Assembly: GCA_024409185.1 (NCBI GenBank)
Contig: JAKSUD010000046.1
Location: 1-7,192 of the forward strand
Direction: 5' to 3'
Source: an archaeon
Lineage (GTDB): Archaea; Methanobacteriota; Methanobacteria; Methanobacteriales; Methanobacteriaceae
Length of the DNA: 7,192 bases
Numbering within the stretch: position 1 is the stretch's first letter; the number at the start of each line of letters is the position of its first letter. Below the pieces are notes generated by a model that was not told the DNA's origin, made no database searches, and saw nothing but the letters and a program-made list of their open reading frames with translations. Made by a program: the position numbers and the translations under genes. Below are positions 6,650-7,192 of the stretch, piece by piece.

Positions 6650-7192
6650 GACTTTTCCTTTAAGTTTAGACATATCAAGATTACTAGCACCTATAAGTCC
6701 AATCTCTTCATCAGATGTAAATACTGCTTCAATTGGAGGATGATTAAGATTATTATCATCTAAAATAGCTAAAATCATTGCAACAGCGATTCCATTATCT
6801 GCACCTAAAGTAGTTTCTTTTGCAGTTATAAAATCTCCATCAATCTCTAAATCAATAGATTCTAATTCCATATTTTTAGAAGATTTTAGGCTTTTTTCAC
6901 AAACCATATCAATGTGGCCTTGTAAGATTATTGGTTCAATATTGAGATTATTATTTAAGTTAGAGCTATTTTCATTAGAAATATTTTCAGATTTATAAAT
7001 TATAACATTATCAAAATCATCTTGATAAAACTCTAAATTTCTATTTTTAGCAAAATCTACTAAATAATCACTAATTTCTTTTGTATTTCCACTTCCATGT
7101 GGAATTCTTGAAATTTCTTCAAAGAAATAAAATACATTTGTAGGTTCAATATTCTCTAAAATATGTTTGGAATTACTCATTATATCACTTCA

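Larger units (their letters stand above)
5634..7180 (-). pseudogene. pepD: Aminoacyl-histidine dipeptidase (PepD-like, M20 family), interrupted
   Basis: A two-metal cytosolic peptidase that cleaves Xaa-His and other dipeptides. The first 179 codons (start 7180) carry LQGHIDMV with metal ligand H89 and D91, TTLGADNG with bridging D128, and TSDEEIG with catalytic E158 and ligand E159. The frame then stops at 6641-6643 inside an ATTA tetranucleotide run. Removing 8 bases (two repeat units) joins GKVIN to LDSEEEGFMVVSCAGG and restores a 512-residue protein, against 485 in E. coli. The rest has GLKGGHSG, GGNLDNAIP, DYPGWEF, IIHAGLECG and the last ligand His in DVHSY. The ligand Asp of LDSEEEG lies in the broken junction, so neither piece alone can hold both metals. 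An Asn/Ser-rich stretch at residues 65-80 looks like a family-atypical insertion. The start at 7180 has a partial GTGAT Shine-Dalgarno a few bases upstream. PepD is mainly bacterial, so old transfer into the lineage is likely. Confidence 0.87.

Overview
The window is very AT-rich. It carries five protein genes on both strands with T-tract intergenic regions, Shine-Dalgarno sites of the GGAGG/GAGGA type and TTTAAATA-like boxes. The class V aminotransferase resembles those of hydrogenotrophic methanogens. Together these suggest a gut-type methanogenic archaeon of the Methanobacteriales (Methanobrevibacter- or Methanosphaera-like). That placement is inferred from composition and family resemblance without a database search, and an AT-rich bacterium is not strictly excluded.

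Layout. (1) 1-91: AT-rich tail with T-tracts on the minus strand. (2) 92-1560 (-): an amino-acid type Na+ symporter of the neurotransmitter:sodium symporter (NSS/SNF) family, broken by a 1-base deletion at a G run. (3) 1561-1902: a 342-base divergent intergenic region holding promoters for both sides and an inverted repeat. (4) 1903-3042 (+): an intact PLP-dependent class V (alanine/serine-glyoxylate type) aminotransferase, followed by a clear hairpin plus T-tract terminator. (5) 3187-4135 (+): a BASS-family (bile acid:Na+ symporter superfamily) carrier, broken by a 1-base insertion in an A8 run. (6) 4136-4217: a short convergent spacer with imperfect direct repeats. (7) 4218-5558 (-): an intact DHA2-type major facilitator exporter. 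(8) 5634-7180 (-): a PepD-type aminoacyl-histidine dipeptidase (M20), broken by an apparent 8-base expansion of an ATTA tetranucleotide repeat.

How the genes could fit together: amino-acid uptake (NSS), peptide cleavage (PepD), transamination of amino acids with 2-oxo acids, and an organic-acid type carrier (BASS) would make a small amino-acid/2-oxo-acid salvage neighbourhood. The genes are not one operon, because they lie on both strands with terminators between them, so the link is only suggestive.

The main points of interest are that three of five genes are interrupted, each by one small indel in or beside a simple repeat, with the rest of the reading frame preserved. That means very recent decay, repeat-driven on/off variation, or consensus sequencing errors. 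In addition, the reconstructed BASS carrier has all three side-chain ligands of the second sodium site replaced (Gln to His, Glu to Asp, Gln to Lys). No CRISPR array, insertion sequence, tRNA, rRNA or wholly new system was seen.
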